Source of the DNA: Mariniflexile litorale
GTDB taxonomy: Bacteria > Bacteroidota > Bacteroidia > Flavobacteriales > Flavobacteriaceae
NCBI RefSeq assembly: GCF_031128465.2
Contig: NZ_CP155618.1
Coordinates: forward strand, 3,896,501 to 3,960,500
Reading direction: 5' to 3'
Length of the DNA: 64,000 nucleotides
A program made the position numbers and the translations under genes. The notes beneath the pieces were generated by a model that was not told where the DNA came from, ran no database searches, and was given only the letters and a program-made list of their open reading frames with translations. Of this stretch, positions 16,865 through 26,800 are shown piece after piece; position 1 is the first letter of the stretch, and each line of letters starts with the position of its first letter.

Positions 16865-16984
16865 GAGGCTGTCTGAAAAGTGTATTTTATTTACTTTGTC
16901 AGGTTGAGCTTGTCGAAACGGATATGGATTATCAATACGTTTAAATATGTCGACAGGCTCAATATACTTTTCAGACAGCCTCCT
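16865..16984. repeat. Palindromic intergenic element, copy 1
   Basis: The 120-bp element ends in inverted repeats (GAGGCTGTCTGAAAAGT at the left; ACTTTTCAGACAGCCTC at the right). Inside is a second inverted pair (TTGAGCTTGTCGA and TCGACAGGCTCAA), so the whole unit can fold into one long hairpin. A second copy lies in the opposite orientation at 23708-23840. It encodes nothing and resembles a MITE or REP-type element. It lies just beyond the 3' end of leuB. Confidence 0.85.
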
Positions 16985-17005
16985 TGTTAATTAATGTTTA
17001 TTTTA

Positions 17006-18064
17006 TTAGATATTAGCGGCTAACCAGTCCCCTACTTCTTTAGTTCCGTAGGCTTTTCCGCCTTCAGATAAATCTTCAGTAACAATACCTTCGGCTAATG
17101 CTTTATTAACAACTTCTCGTATGGCAGCACCTTCTTCTGGTAAATTAAAAGCCATTTCAAACATCATCGCTGCAGATAAAACGGTCGCTAAAGGATTAGC
17201 GATATTCAAACCTGTTGCTTGTGGATACGACCCGTGAATGGGTTCAAATAGTTGATTTTCAGTTCCAACAGATGCTGATGGCATTAAGCCCATAGAACCT
17301 GATATTACTGAAGCTTCATCGGTTAAAATATCACCAAATAAGTTTTCGGTAATTAATACATCATAGCTATTTGGCCATTGCACCAAACGCATCGCTACCG
17401 CATCAACAAATTCATAAGAGACCGTTACTTCTGGATACTCTTTTTCCATCGCTTGAACTGTTTCTCTCCACAAACGTGATGTTTCTAAAACATTGGCTTT
17501 ATCAACACAACATAGTTTTTTAGAGCGTGTCATTGCTAATTCAAAACCTTTTTTAGCTAAACGTTGTACTTCTGCTCTGGTGTAAACACAATTGTCAAAA
17601 GCGGTTTCTCCACCATCTCTTCTGCCCTTCTCACCAAAATAAATACCACCTGTCAATTCACGTAAAAACACCAAATCGGTACCTTCAATACGTTCTCTTT
17701 TCAAAGGTGATTTATCTATTAATGATGGAAATGTAAAGGTTGGACGCACATTTGCAAACAGCCCTAATTTTTTACGCATTTTAAGCAAACCTTGTTCAGG
17801 GCGAACAGGTGCTGAAGGATCGTTATCATATTTTGGATGTCCAATAGCGCCAAATAACACAGCATCGGCAGCAACACAAACTTCATGCGTGCTGTCTGGA
17901 TACGGCTCCCCAACGGCATCAATGGCAGCTGCACCTGTTAAGGCTGGTTTCCAAGTTATTTCGTGTCCAAATTTTTTAGCAACAGCATCACTTACTTTTA
18001 CTGCTTGATCAATTACTTCAGGTCCAATGCCATCACCTGCTAAAAGTGCAATATTAAATTTCAT
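17006..18064 (-). CDS. leuB: 3-isopropylmalate dehydrogenase
   Basis: The 352-residue enzyme oxidatively decarboxylates 3-isopropylmalate to 2-oxoisocaproate with NAD, the third step of leucine synthesis. It starts MKFNIALLAGDGIGPEV, has the TGGIYFGEKGRR loop, the substrate and metal-binding segment VDAVAMRLVQWPNSYDVLITENLFGDILTDE, and the GSYPQATG/IANPLA cofactor region. Length is normal. It is the last gene of leuC-D-A-B, 14 bp after leuA. Confidence 0.96.
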   Translation of the reverse strand: MKFNIALLAGDGIGPEVIDQAVKVSDAVAKKFGHEITWKPALTGAAAIDAVGEPYPDSTHEVCVAADAVLFGAIGHPKYDNDPSAPVRPEQGLLKMRKKLGLFANVRPTFTFPSLIDKSPLKRERIEGTDLVFLRELTGGIYFGEKGRRDGGETAFDNCVYTRAEVQRLAKKGFELAMTRSKKLCCVDKANVLETSRLWRETVQAMEKEYPEVTVSYEFVDAVAMRLVQWPNSYDVLITENLFGDILTDEASVISGSMGLMPSASVGTENQLFEPIHGSYPQATGLNIANPLATVLSAAMMFEMAFNLPEEGAAIREVVNKALAEGIVTEDLSEGGKAYGTKEVGDWLAANI

Positions 18065-18078
18065 ATGTATTTGTAATC

Positions 18079-19602
18079 TTAATTAGTAATTATATTTAAC
18101 ATTTTTTCAGTGGCTTTAATCGCAGAAACCGTTTGATCGGAGTCTAAACCACGTGTTTTAAATTCTTTTTCTGGACTTTTCCAGGTAATAATGGTTTCGC
18201 ATAATGCATCAGAATGACTTCCAGGAGGTATTCTAACAGCATAATCTATCAAATCGGGTAATACCTTCTTTTTACTGATATAAATGCTTCTTAGGGCATT
18301 CATAAAGGCATCAAATTGCCCATCTCCTTGTGCATTTTCCTCAAAAGTTTCCCCGTTTATAACTAAAGAAACGGTTGTTGAAGGTTGTAATCCTTTGGCA
18401 TGCGTTAACACATACGAATTGACTTTAACCTTTTCTTCATACGAATAACTATCTAAAACATCGGAGATGATGTATGGCAGGTCTTCTTTAGTAACCACTT
18501 CTTTTTTATCACCCAATTCAATGATACGTTGGGTGACTTTCTTTAAATCTTCATCGTTAAGTTGAAGTCCTAATTCTTGTAAATTCTTTTGAATATTAGC
18601 CTTTCCAGAAGCTTTACCTAAAGCATATTTTCGAGTTCTGCCAAAACGTTCTGGCATCAAATCACTAAAATACAGGTTTTTTTTATTATCTCCATCAGCG
18701 TGAATTCCAGCGGTTTGAGTAAATACATTCGCTCCAATAATGGGTTTGTTGGCAGGAATCATAATTCCTGAGAAATTTTCCACCAGTTTGCTCACGGTAT
18801 ATAAAAACTTTTCATTCACATCGATAGTAAGATGCGGCATGAAATCGTTAATCACAGCAACAGTACTTGCCATCGGAGCATTTCCTGCACGTTCACCCAT
18901 ACCATTTACGGTTAGATGAAGTCCATCTGCACCAGCATTCAAAGCCGCCATGACATTAGCGACCCCTAAGTCGTAATCGTTGTGTGCATGAAAATCGAAA
19001 TGTAGATTAGGGTAAGCGTCTTTAATTTCTTTTACAAATTCAAAAGACTCAGTGGGCGTTAAAACACCCAAAGTATCAGGAAGCATGATACGTTTAACGG
19101 ATTGTGTTGCTAAAAATGCTAAGAACTCAAAAACATAGTCTTTAGAATTACGCATTCCATTACTCCAATCTTCTAAATAAATATTGGTTTCAATTCCTTT
19201 TTCTTTGGCTAAAGAGATGGTTTCTGAAACCTCGTTAAAATGCTGACTAGGAGTCTTTTTAAGCTGGTAAGTTAAATGATTTAATGAACCTTTAGTTAAT
19301 AAGTTTTGAACCTTCGCTCCTGCTTCAATCATCCAATGAATGGAGACGCCTTTATCAACAAAAGTTAATACTTCCACCTTATTTAAATAATGGTTTTCTT
19401 TAGCCCAATTGGTAACACTTTTAACTGCTTGAAATTCACCTTCAGACACTCTAGCTGAAGCGATTTCTATACGATCTACCCTTAATTCTTCAAGTAAAAG
19501 TTTGGCAATCGTAAGCTTTTCGGAAGCAGAAAACGACACTCCCGAGGTTTGTTCACCATCGCGGAGTGTCGTATCCATTATTTCAATTCGTTTCGGCGTC
19601 AT
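18079..19602 (-). CDS. leuA: 2-isopropylmalate synthase / citramalate synthase-type enzyme
   Basis: The 507-residue protein has an HMGL-like TIM barrel (about 5-270) with DTTLRDGEQTSG, HAHNDYDLGVAN and NGMGERAGNAPM, a connector, and a C-terminal LeuA allosteric domain (about 365-505). It belongs to the divergent Bacteroidota group variously annotated as 2-isopropylmalate synthase or citramalate synthase. Its position between leuD and leuB supports 2-isopropylmalate synthase, condensing acetyl-CoA with 2-oxoisovalerate. Sequence alone cannot exclude the citramalate reaction for isoleucine. The regulatory domain implies end-product feedback. Confidence 0.8.
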   Translation of the reverse strand: MTPKRIEIMDTTLRDGEQTSGVSFSASEKLTIAKLLLEELRVDRIEIASARVSEGEFQAVKSVTNWAKENHYLNKVEVLTFVDKGVSIHWMIEAGAKVQNLLTKGSLNHLTYQLKKTPSQHFNEVSETISLAKEKGIETNIYLEDWSNGMRNSKDYVFEFLAFLATQSVKRIMLPDTLGVLTPTESFEFVKEIKDAYPNLHFDFHAHNDYDLGVANVMAALNAGADGLHLTVNGMGERAGNAPMASTVAVINDFMPHLTIDVNEKFLYTVSKLVENFSGIMIPANKPIIGANVFTQTAGIHADGDNKKNLYFSDLMPERFGRTRKYALGKASGKANIQKNLQELGLQLNDEDLKKVTQRIIELGDKKEVVTKEDLPYIISDVLDSYSYEEKVKVNSYVLTHAKGLQPSTTVSLVINGETFEENAQGDGQFDAFMNALRSIYISKKKVLPDLIDYAVRIPPGSHSDALCETIITWKSPEKEFKTRGLDSDQTVSAIKATEKMLNIITN

Positions 19603-20199
19603 TTACAGCAGTAAGTCGTTTGCAAATGTTTCTATGTCTCCTTTTATGTTTTGTAAATAGTCTATATCATCAAAACCATTTAACATATTATCCTTTTTAT
19701 AACTATTAATTTCAAAAGATTCTTGTGCTCCTGTTGAAAGAATAGTAATAGTTTGGTTTTGAAGGTTTATTTCGATTTTTGTATTTGGATCGTCGTAAAT
19801 AGCGTTGAAAACTTGTTCAGCAAATTCAGCACTCACCTGTACAGGTAATACACCCACATTTAAACAGTTATTTCTAAAAATATCTGCAAAGAAACTAGAA
19901 ACCACACAACGGAAACCATAATCATACACAGCCCAAGCCGCATGCTCTCTAGAAGAACCTGAACCAAAGTTTTTACCTCCCACAAGAATTTTTCCTGAAT
20001 AGATAGGGTTGTTTAGTACGAAACTCTCTTTTGGTGTATTGTCGTTATTGTATCTCCAGTCGCGAAATAAATTATCACCAAAACCTTCACGTTTTGTTGC
20101 TTTTAAGAAACGAGCAGGTATAATTTGATCGGTATCCACATTTTCTAATGGTAATGGAACTCCAGTACTTGTTAATATATTGAATTTATCGTATGCCAT
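19603..20199 (-). CDS. leuD: 3-isopropylmalate dehydratase small subunit
   Basis: This 198-residue protein starts at the ATG for MAYDKFNILTSTGVPLPLEN, the family's usual start; an upstream ATG at 20235 would add 12 Lys-rich residues from repetitive spacer DNA. Motifs VDTDQIIPARFLK and FGSGSSREHAAWA are typical. It pairs with LeuC to isomerise 2- to 3-isopropylmalate. It abuts leuA with no gap. The 134-bp spacer upstream toward leuC contains degenerate GCTTTAAGCC / GGCTTTAAG repeats. Confidence 0.94.
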   Translation of the reverse strand: MAYDKFNILTSTGVPLPLENVDTDQIIPARFLKATKREGFGDNLFRDWRYNNDNTPKESFVLNNPIYSGKILVGGKNFGSGSSREHAAWAVYDYGFRCVVSSFFADIFRNNCLNVGVLPVQVSAEFAEQVFNAIYDDPNTKIEINLQNQTITILSTGAQESFEINSYKKDNMLNGFDDIDYLQNIKGDIETFANDLLL

Positions 20200-20333
20200 T
20201 TTTTTAATTGCTTTAGGCTTTTTAGCTTTATGCACGAAGCCTTACGCTAGATGCTTTAGGCTTTAAGCCGATAATATTAATGTTATTGTTATTGCTATGG
20301 GTTTAAAGCTTACCGCTTACAGCCTATATAGCT

Positions 20334-21728
20334 TTAAAGTAAATCTCTAGGATCGGTTACCACACCAGTAACAGCAGCAGCAGCAGCTACTAAAGGACTT
20401 GCTAACAATGTTCTAGAACCGGGGCCTTGACGACCTTCAAAGTTTCTGTTAGAGGTACTTACCGAATATTTACCAGCAGGAACCTTATCATCATTCATTG
20501 CTAAACATGCAGAACAACCTGGTTGTCTTAATACAAATCCAGCGTTATGAATAATATCTAGAATCCCTTCTTCTTTAATTAAAGCTTCTACTTCGTGGGA
20601 TCCTGGAACTAACCAAGCCGTTACATTATCTGCTTTTTTTCTTCCTTTAACAATAGATGCGAAGGCTCTAAAATCTTCAATTCTACCATTGGTACAACTT
20701 CCTAAAAACACATAATCTACTTTCTTACCAATCATGGCATCATCTTCGTTGTAGCCCATATAGTCTAAAGACTTTTTATAGGTAGCAACACCACCTTCTA
20801 TATCAGAAGCATTTGGAATGTGTTTAGAAATCCCCATACCCATACCTGGATTGGTTCCGTAAGTAATCATAGGTTCAATATCGCTCGCTGAAAATGTTAA
20901 TTCTTTATCAAACGTAGCGTCTGCATCCGTTTTCAACGTTTTCCAATGCGCAACTGCTGTATCCCAAGCATCTCCTTTTAGAGATAATGGTTTTCCTTTT
21001 AAATAAGCAAACGTTGTTTCATCGGGAGCAATCATACCACCACGTGCACCCATCTCGATAGATAAGTTACAAACAGTCATACGGCCTTCCATAGTCATAT
21101 TTTCAAAAACATCACCTGCATACTCTACAAAATAACCTGTGGCACCTGAAGTTGATAATTTTGCAATAACATATAAAGCCACATCTTTTGGAGTAACTCC
21201 TTTCCCTAATTGCCCATTTACATTAATACGCATTTTTTTAGGTTTAGCTTGCATGATACATTGTGTAGAAAGTACCATTTCAACTTCCGAAGTACCAATA
21301 CCAAAGGCAATAGCACCAAAAGCACCGTGTGTAGATGTATGCGAATCGCCACAAACAATAGTTGCTCCTGGGAATGTAATACCATTTTCAGGGCCTACAA
21401 CATGTACAATACCATTTTTTTGATGACCCAGACCCCAGTGGCTAATGCCATACTCGTTAGAGTTATCTTCTAAAGCTTTTAATTGGTTAGCAGATAATGG
21501 ATCTTCTACAGGTAAATGTTGATTAATTGTTGGCGTATTATGGTCGGCAGTTGCAAATGTACGCTCCGGGTATAACACTTTAAGACCGCGACTTTTTAAC
21601 CCAAGAAATGCTACAGGACTTGTAACTTCGTGAATAAAATGTCGGTCTATAAAGAATACATCAGGACCTCCTTCAACTTTCTTTACAACATGTGAATCCC
21701 ATACTTTATCAAACAATGTTTTACTCAT
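20334..21728 (-). CDS. leuC: 3-isopropylmalate dehydratase large subunit
   Basis: The 464-residue aconitase-like subunit carries the three [4Fe-4S] cysteines, in GSCTNGR and in [10 protein letters not shown], and the substrate segment [14 protein letters not shown]. It starts [15 protein letters not shown] as expected and is the first gene of the leucine operon. Upstream (21729-21949) I see no terminator or clear leader that would control it. Confidence 0.96.
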   Translation of the reverse strand: MSKTLFDKVWDSHVVKKVEGGPDVFFIDRHFIHEVTSPVAFLGLKSRGLKVLYPERTFATADHNTPTINQHLPVEDPLSANQLKALEDNSNEYGISHWGLGHQKNGIVHVVGPENGITFPGATIVCGDSHTSTHGAFGAIAFGIGTSEVEMVLSTQCIMQAKPKKMRINVNGQLGKGVTPKDVALYVIAKLSTSGATGYFVEYAGDVFENMTMEGRMTVCNLSIEMGARGGMIAPDETTFAYLKGKPLSLKGDAWDTAVAHWKTLKTDADATFDKELTFSASDIEPMITYGTNPGMGMGISKHIPNASDIEGGVATYKKSLDYMGYNEDDAMIGKKVDYVFLGSCTNGRIEDFRAFASIVKGRKKADNVTAWLVPGSHEVEALIKEEGILDIIHNAGFVLRQPGCSACLAMNDDKVPAGKYSVSTSNRNFEGRQGPGSRTLLASPLVAAAAAVTGVVTDPRDLL

Positions 21729-21949
21729 ATTATATGTAATTAAATTTAAATTTTTGTAATTTTTTCACTAAATACTTTGGCTTAGCAAAAGGCTTACAAA
21801 GTTAGGAAAAACTACCATTTTATTAGGCATATGACAAAATTTAAGAGGCTTGCCTATTTATTTTTATAGTATTATTAATGGAACCATAAAAAATCGATGA
21901 TATTTTAATAGAATAGCATGATTGGTTATAAATTTTAAAGTATGTGTAT

Positions 21950-22001
21950 TTAAAATGACTTCAACCTATCTATCATAAATTCAATTTGAGTTTTACCATG
22001 T
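21950..22001 (-). pseudogene. Duplicated 3' end of the thioesterase gene
   Basis: Read on the minus strand, this encodes HGKTQIEFMIDRLK, almost identical to the C-terminus of the intact thioesterase at 22262-22648 (HGKTEIEYVIDRLK). It stops two codons later than the original. Nothing of the rest of the gene is present. It abuts the S74 remnant at about 22002, so a foreign piece appears to have been placed between this fragment and the intact gene. Confidence 0.72.
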
Positions 22002-22200
22002 GATTTATTGCACAAGAATTAAAAGAGGGCTTAAAAAAAATGACGTAAAGAGTAACGGTATTATATCTGAAGACCTAGAAGGCATGCTAAGTGTTAGATA
22101 TAATGATTTACTAGCACCTATAGTTAAGGCTATTCAAGAACAGACCGAGCAAATTAAACTATTAAAATTAGCAAACGACACTTTAAAACTAAAGCTTTAA
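22002..22200 (+). pseudogene. Frameshifted remnant of an S74 intramolecular-chaperone domain
   Basis: Two frames together read FIAQELKEGLKK / NDVKSNGIISEDLEGML, then SVRYNDLLAPIVKAIQEQ and a coiled end. This is the classic C-terminal part of the S74 (endosialidase-type) auto-cleaving chaperone found on phage tail fibres and flavobacterial surface proteins. One A missing from an A-run near 22043 splits the frame. Without the passenger domain and the Ser/Lys dyad region it is non-functional. The frame from GTG 22000 (66 residues) is not a gene in its own right. Confidence 0.7.
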
Positions 22201-22261
22201 ACCATAGAAAAAGAACAAAAAAAAGTTAAAAGCTAATCAACCTATTTGAATAAGTTAAGCA

Positions 22262-22648
22262 CTACTTCAATCTATCTATCACATACTCTATTTCTGTTTT
22301 TCCATGAGGCTTCGCTTTGCCGTCTTCACCTAAATTCACCATCACAATATTAGAAATCGTAATAATAGTTTCGTGGGTCATTTTATTTCGAACCTCGCCA
22401 CTTAACACCAATGAAGCTTTCCCAAATTTAACAACCTCAATACCAATTTCTACAATATCACCTTGTCTGGCAGAAGCTTTAAAATCAATTTCACTCATAT
22501 ATTTTGTTACAACCTTTTGGTTTTCTAGTTGAATAATTGAATATAGAGCGGCTTCTTCATCAATCCACTCTAAAAGGCGCCCGCCAAATAATGTTCCGTT
22601 TGGATTTAAATCTTCTGGTTTTACCCATTTTCTGGTGTGAAATCTCAT
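22262..22648 (-). CDS. Acyl-CoA thioesterase (YciA-type hotdog)
   Basis: The 128-residue hotdog-fold protein contains LNPNGTLFGGRLLEWIDEEAALYS, the acyl-CoA thioesterase signature with the catalytic Asp/Glu helix, and YMSEIDFKASARQGDIVEIG. Members hydrolyse short to medium acyl-CoA. It ends in HGKTEIEYVIDRLK. It is 8 bp from the DUF72 gene and probably cotranscribed downstream of it. A copy of its last codons lies at 21950-22001. Confidence 0.85.
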   Translation of the reverse strand: MRFHTRKWVKPEDLNPNGTLFGGRLLEWIDEEAALYSIIQLENQKVVTKYMSEIDFKASARQGDIVEIGIEVVKFGKASLVLSGEVRNKMTHETIITISNIVMVNLGEDGKAKPHGKTEIEYVIDRLK

Positions 22649-22656
22649 AATATTAT

Positions 22657-23550
22657 TTATAATAATGTTTGTTGTCTACTAGTATCTTCATTAGGAACAA
22701 CCAAATGGTATCCTAATTCTTTATTCAAGCTTTTAATAAAATAGGCAGAAAGTAAAGGTGATTCTTTTTCTATGTTTTGATGGATAAAAAAATCTATTTC
22801 TTTTACACCTTGATGTTTCCAATCTTTCAACCGTTCAATCCAATCATCCAATCTGTTATAGTCACTAGGGTGGTTCGCCCCCACATAGCGTACAAAAGCG
22901 GTTGCATTGGTTAAACGCATGTGCATAATATCACGTCTTCCTGCTGAATCCACAATAATATTTGATATATGGTTTGTTTCTAAAAGCTCATATAATGCGT
23001 TTGCAACTGAAGCATCGTTGTACCAATTCGTATGTCTAAATTCCATTGCTAATGGAATGTGTTTTGGCCATTCTTCAATAAATTTAATAACTCTATCAAA
23101 ATTTTTTGGCGAGAAATTATCATTCATTTGTAAAAAGATGGTTCCTAATTTTTCTTTTAAATTTGAGGCATTATACAAATAATGCTCAACCACTTCTTTG
23201 GTTTCTTGTAAGCGTTTCCAATGACTTATTTCTTGATTCAATTTTGGAAAAAACTTAAACCCATCGGGTGTTTTATCATACCAAGAAGCAAATTGTTCTG
23301 CAGGAAAAATTCTGTAAAACGTCGCATTCAATTCTATGGCGTTAAACTGACTGGAGTAATACACTAATTCATCTTTTGTGCCTCTGGGGTAAAAGCCTTT
23401 TAAGTCGGCTCTATTCCATTTGGCACAACCTACATAGATATCAGGTATAGTATCATCCTTAAATTTATTTAAAACACCTAAAGTGTCTGGATGATCTGGC
23501 GGTAAGGTAAAATCTATATCTTGAGGATTATTTACACTTCCAAACTTCAT
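22657..23550 (-). CDS. DUF72 family protein
   Basis: The 297-residue TIM-barrel-like protein shows the DUF72 marks: YVGCAKWNRADLKGFYP near the start, YYSSQFNAIELNATFYRI, FFPKLNQEISHWKRL and LAMEFRHTNWY. The biochemical role of the family is not established. It starts at 23550 and is followed by the thioesterase gene on the same strand. Confidence 0.88.
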   Translation of the reverse strand: MKFGSVNNPQDIDFTLPPDHPDTLGVLNKFKDDTIPDIYVGCAKWNRADLKGFYPRGTKDELVYYSSQFNAIELNATFYRIFPAEQFASWYDKTPDGFKFFPKLNQEISHWKRLQETKEVVEHYLYNASNLKEKLGTIFLQMNDNFSPKNFDRVIKFIEEWPKHIPLAMEFRHTNWYNDASVANALYELLETNHISNIIVDSAGRRDIMHMRLTNATAFVRYVGANHPSDYNRLDDWIERLKDWKHQGVKEIDFFIHQNIEKESPLLSAYFIKSLNKELGYHLVVPNEDTSRQQTLL

Positions 23551-23707
23551 TTCTACTTTTTGGCTTAAAGATAAAAATTTCTTTATTGTTAATAAGCCAA
23601 TTCATGCCTATAAAACCTATAAAATATTTTTAGTTTTATTCTTTAGTTTTAAATAAGAGACAGAAGGAGTTTTTAATTATTCCATAGCATATACTGGAAT
23701 AAACGAA

Positions 23708-23840
23708 GAGGCTGTTTGAAAAGTGTTATATCCTGTGTCATATTGAGCCTGTCGACATATTTAAACGTATTGATAATCCATATCCGTTTCGACAAGCTCA
23801 ACCTGGCAAAGTAAATAAATACACTTTTCAGACAGCCTTC
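23708..23840. repeat. Palindromic intergenic element, copy 2 (inverted)
   Basis: This is the reverse complement of the element at 16865-16984, with very few substitutions and about 13 extra bases near one end. It has the same terminal GGCTGTYTGAAAAGTG arms and internal GAGCCTGTCGA/TCGACAAGCTC arms. It lies between the DUF72 gene and the T9SS-exported propeller gene. Otherwise 23551-23880 holds nothing I can identify. Confidence 0.85.
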
Positions 23841-23880
23841 TTGAAATATAGTTCTAAGTTTTATTACCTAAATTTCTGTA

Positions 23881-26800
23881 TTATTTTTTAATAATTTTTC
23901 TTGTTATATTTTCTGTTTTTCCTTTGAATTTAATAAAGTAAATACCACTTTTTAATCCTTTAGTACTAATACCTTCTTTTTCAAACTCTTTAACATCTCC
24001 TTTTTCGATTAATGATCCTTTCGAATCAAAAAGAAACCAGTTTGTATAATTTTTGCTGTTATTATTGATTTTAAACTTAACCTTATCTTGAAATGGATTT
24101 GGAAAAATGACTATCTCGTCGTCATTTTTTTTTAATTTACCTTCCATACTCAAAAGATCTTCTCCAGAACCTTTAATAATAAGAACTTTTGATGAAGCAC
24201 TTCCAACATCATTAAAAGCCGTAACTCTAAAACGATGCCATGAATTTAAATCGGTATTTGTTAAATTATAACTTGTAATGTTTGAATTTGTTTGAGCTAA
24301 GGAAACATATGACCCATTGATTAATTGTTCAATCTTAAAACCTTTTTCATTTTGCGACAAGTCCAGCCATCTCAGTTGAATTTCAGAATTTGATAATCGA
24401 CCTCCTTGAATAAATTGAGGCGCAGCAGGCGCAGGTATTTCACTAAATATGGATATCTCAGCACATGAAGCATGTCGATTGCCATTTACTTCTGATAATG
24501 CTACAAGTTTTAAGTACCTTCCTGAAATTTCATTAGAGAAAACCACATCTTTCCTATCTTTAGTAGCTAACCACGATCCTTGAGCGACTAATACCCAATT
24601 TGACTGATCATCAGAAACATAAAACTCATAATCTTTAATCATACCATTCAGGTTACCATCTTGTCGTGGTAAGTAACTGAATCCACTAAAAAGTGGTGTT
24701 TCATTCATATCGATAACCAACTCATGCGGATAGGTTGTAAGCGGATTTGCTTCAAACCATTGTGTATGCCACATAGAGTTAGCATCATTGTCAAATGCTT
24801 GAACTGCTTCACCGTCTTTATTAAGTTCTTGACTGTCTACAGAAACTAGTTCCCATTTCTTTTTTGCTTCCTCATTTGAATCATATTTAATGATAACATA
24901 ATTAGAATAAAAAGATTCGGCGGAACCATTTATGGCCTTAACTCGGTATCTAGCAATGGATTTATCAGGAAAACTGATATCAGTATAAGACGTTGTATTA
25001 GCAGGCAACATAGCGAGTTCTATAAACTCCCCTTCAACCGATCTTTCCAAAACAAAACCAGTTTCGTTGTTTGACGCGTCATGCCAATCTAACTCAATAT
25101 CCCCGTCATTATTAATAACATTTAAATTTGTTGGCGCTAATATTTCAGGAGCCTCATGATCTATTTTAAACTTTAACACCCCAGAACCATACGTGGAAAA
25201 AACCACTGTATTTGTTTTAACTAAATATTCCACATCTGTAAAATCAACAGTAGGTGTATATGCATGAACCATTGAGTACCATCTATCCCTATCTACAGAA
25301 TATACCCAAGGTCCGGCTTTACCCGCAGCTGCATAAATAAATTTTTCGTCGGGAGAAAGAGTAAATTCTCTAATTTGAAATACATTTAAACCAGTAGAAT
25401 GATCTACAAATGTTTGTCCGCCATCCGTACTTATTGAGAATTTATTTCCAACACCGGCATAGTACACTGTTTTTTCATCTATAGCGGATGCTTTGATTAC
25501 GTGTTGATTTTTTGTCCAATTGCCCCAAACTGTAGTATTCGCTTTAGGTAAAAGGTCTTTATTTGTTGTGGTATGCGCAAATGTTTGGCCTCCATCTTCA
25601 GAATATAAAAAATCACCATTTTTTGCAGATACATACCAGAGATCTGGGTTTATAGGAGAGAATCCAAGGCCTGTAATTTCACTGCCTGTTTCTGTTCCAA
25701 AATCAAAATAATGATCCGTTTTAATGATGCTTTTAGAACTAGGATTGTATGTGAACTTTCTTAATTTGGCACCAGCAGCTACATAAACGGCATCTTCATT
25801 TTTAACTGTAGAAGCAATTAATGGAGCAGACCACCAAGATCCAGTAAAATTTAAGTCCGTAGTTGTTGGGCTTGGCATAGCAAAATCTCGGTGATACAAT
25901 GTTCCAAAATAGAGCCAGGTCCAAACAGAGGCGCCGTCATCTGCTACGGTAGCACGAAAGGCATCTGTCGATCTTATTTCTCCAGAACCAGTGCTAGTAG
26001 CACTTAAAGGAAAATCTCTTGCCCCTCTATCTTGTGTAGCTGTAAATGATTTATTGTAATTTTCACTGTGGCCAGCATCATACGCCATGTGTGTAGGGGC
26101 TGTATTGTTAAGTTGAATATAGCTGAATTTATCTTCAGGTGTGTAAGACATAAAAACACCAAAATCATTACCTACCACATGAAAAATACTACCATCCGCT
26201 TTTTCATACATGCGTTGATGCTGAACATCCCAGCCTTGTCTATTTGAAAAACCTTCATGGGTGACACCAAAATCTCTAGACATACGAATATCTGTATCAC
26301 CAGAAAATAAAATATTTGGTTGGGTTGGATGCATGGTTCTCATGGCGTTGTTACCACTGTCAGTCGTTTTTGTTGTCCAATTCACTCCGCCATCAGAAGA
26401 ATAGTATACATGTTTATTTCCTGCTATTGTAAAATGTGTAACACCGTTAATTACAGTACCCATGACGTTTCCAAAATGAGTAAAAACAAAATTTGGCGAT
26501 TGAACTAATTGATAGTCTGCGTCGTTAGGTCCAAGTTTATAAATAGATATATTTTTTGTAGAGCCATTATGCATAAACAAATAAATATTTTCAGATTTCA
26601 ACGGCTTAACAATATGCCCTGTAAAATCATTTCTTAAAAAGGATAAGGATGAAGCTGTATAAGTTATTCCATCCGTAGAAAAATGCGGTTTTCTTGTAAT
26701 ATTATCTATGGAAGCAAATGTGGCAATTCTATCGACTCCACTAGCCGTTTTAGCAACACCAACATCCTGACTCGACCATTGATACTTGACGTTTGAATTG

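Noticed and set aside
21750-21820. Leucine-rich leader peptide before leuC
   Set aside because: A short minus-strand frame upstream of leuC contains three consecutive Leu codons, but there is no terminator hairpin between it and leuC, so attenuation is unsupported.
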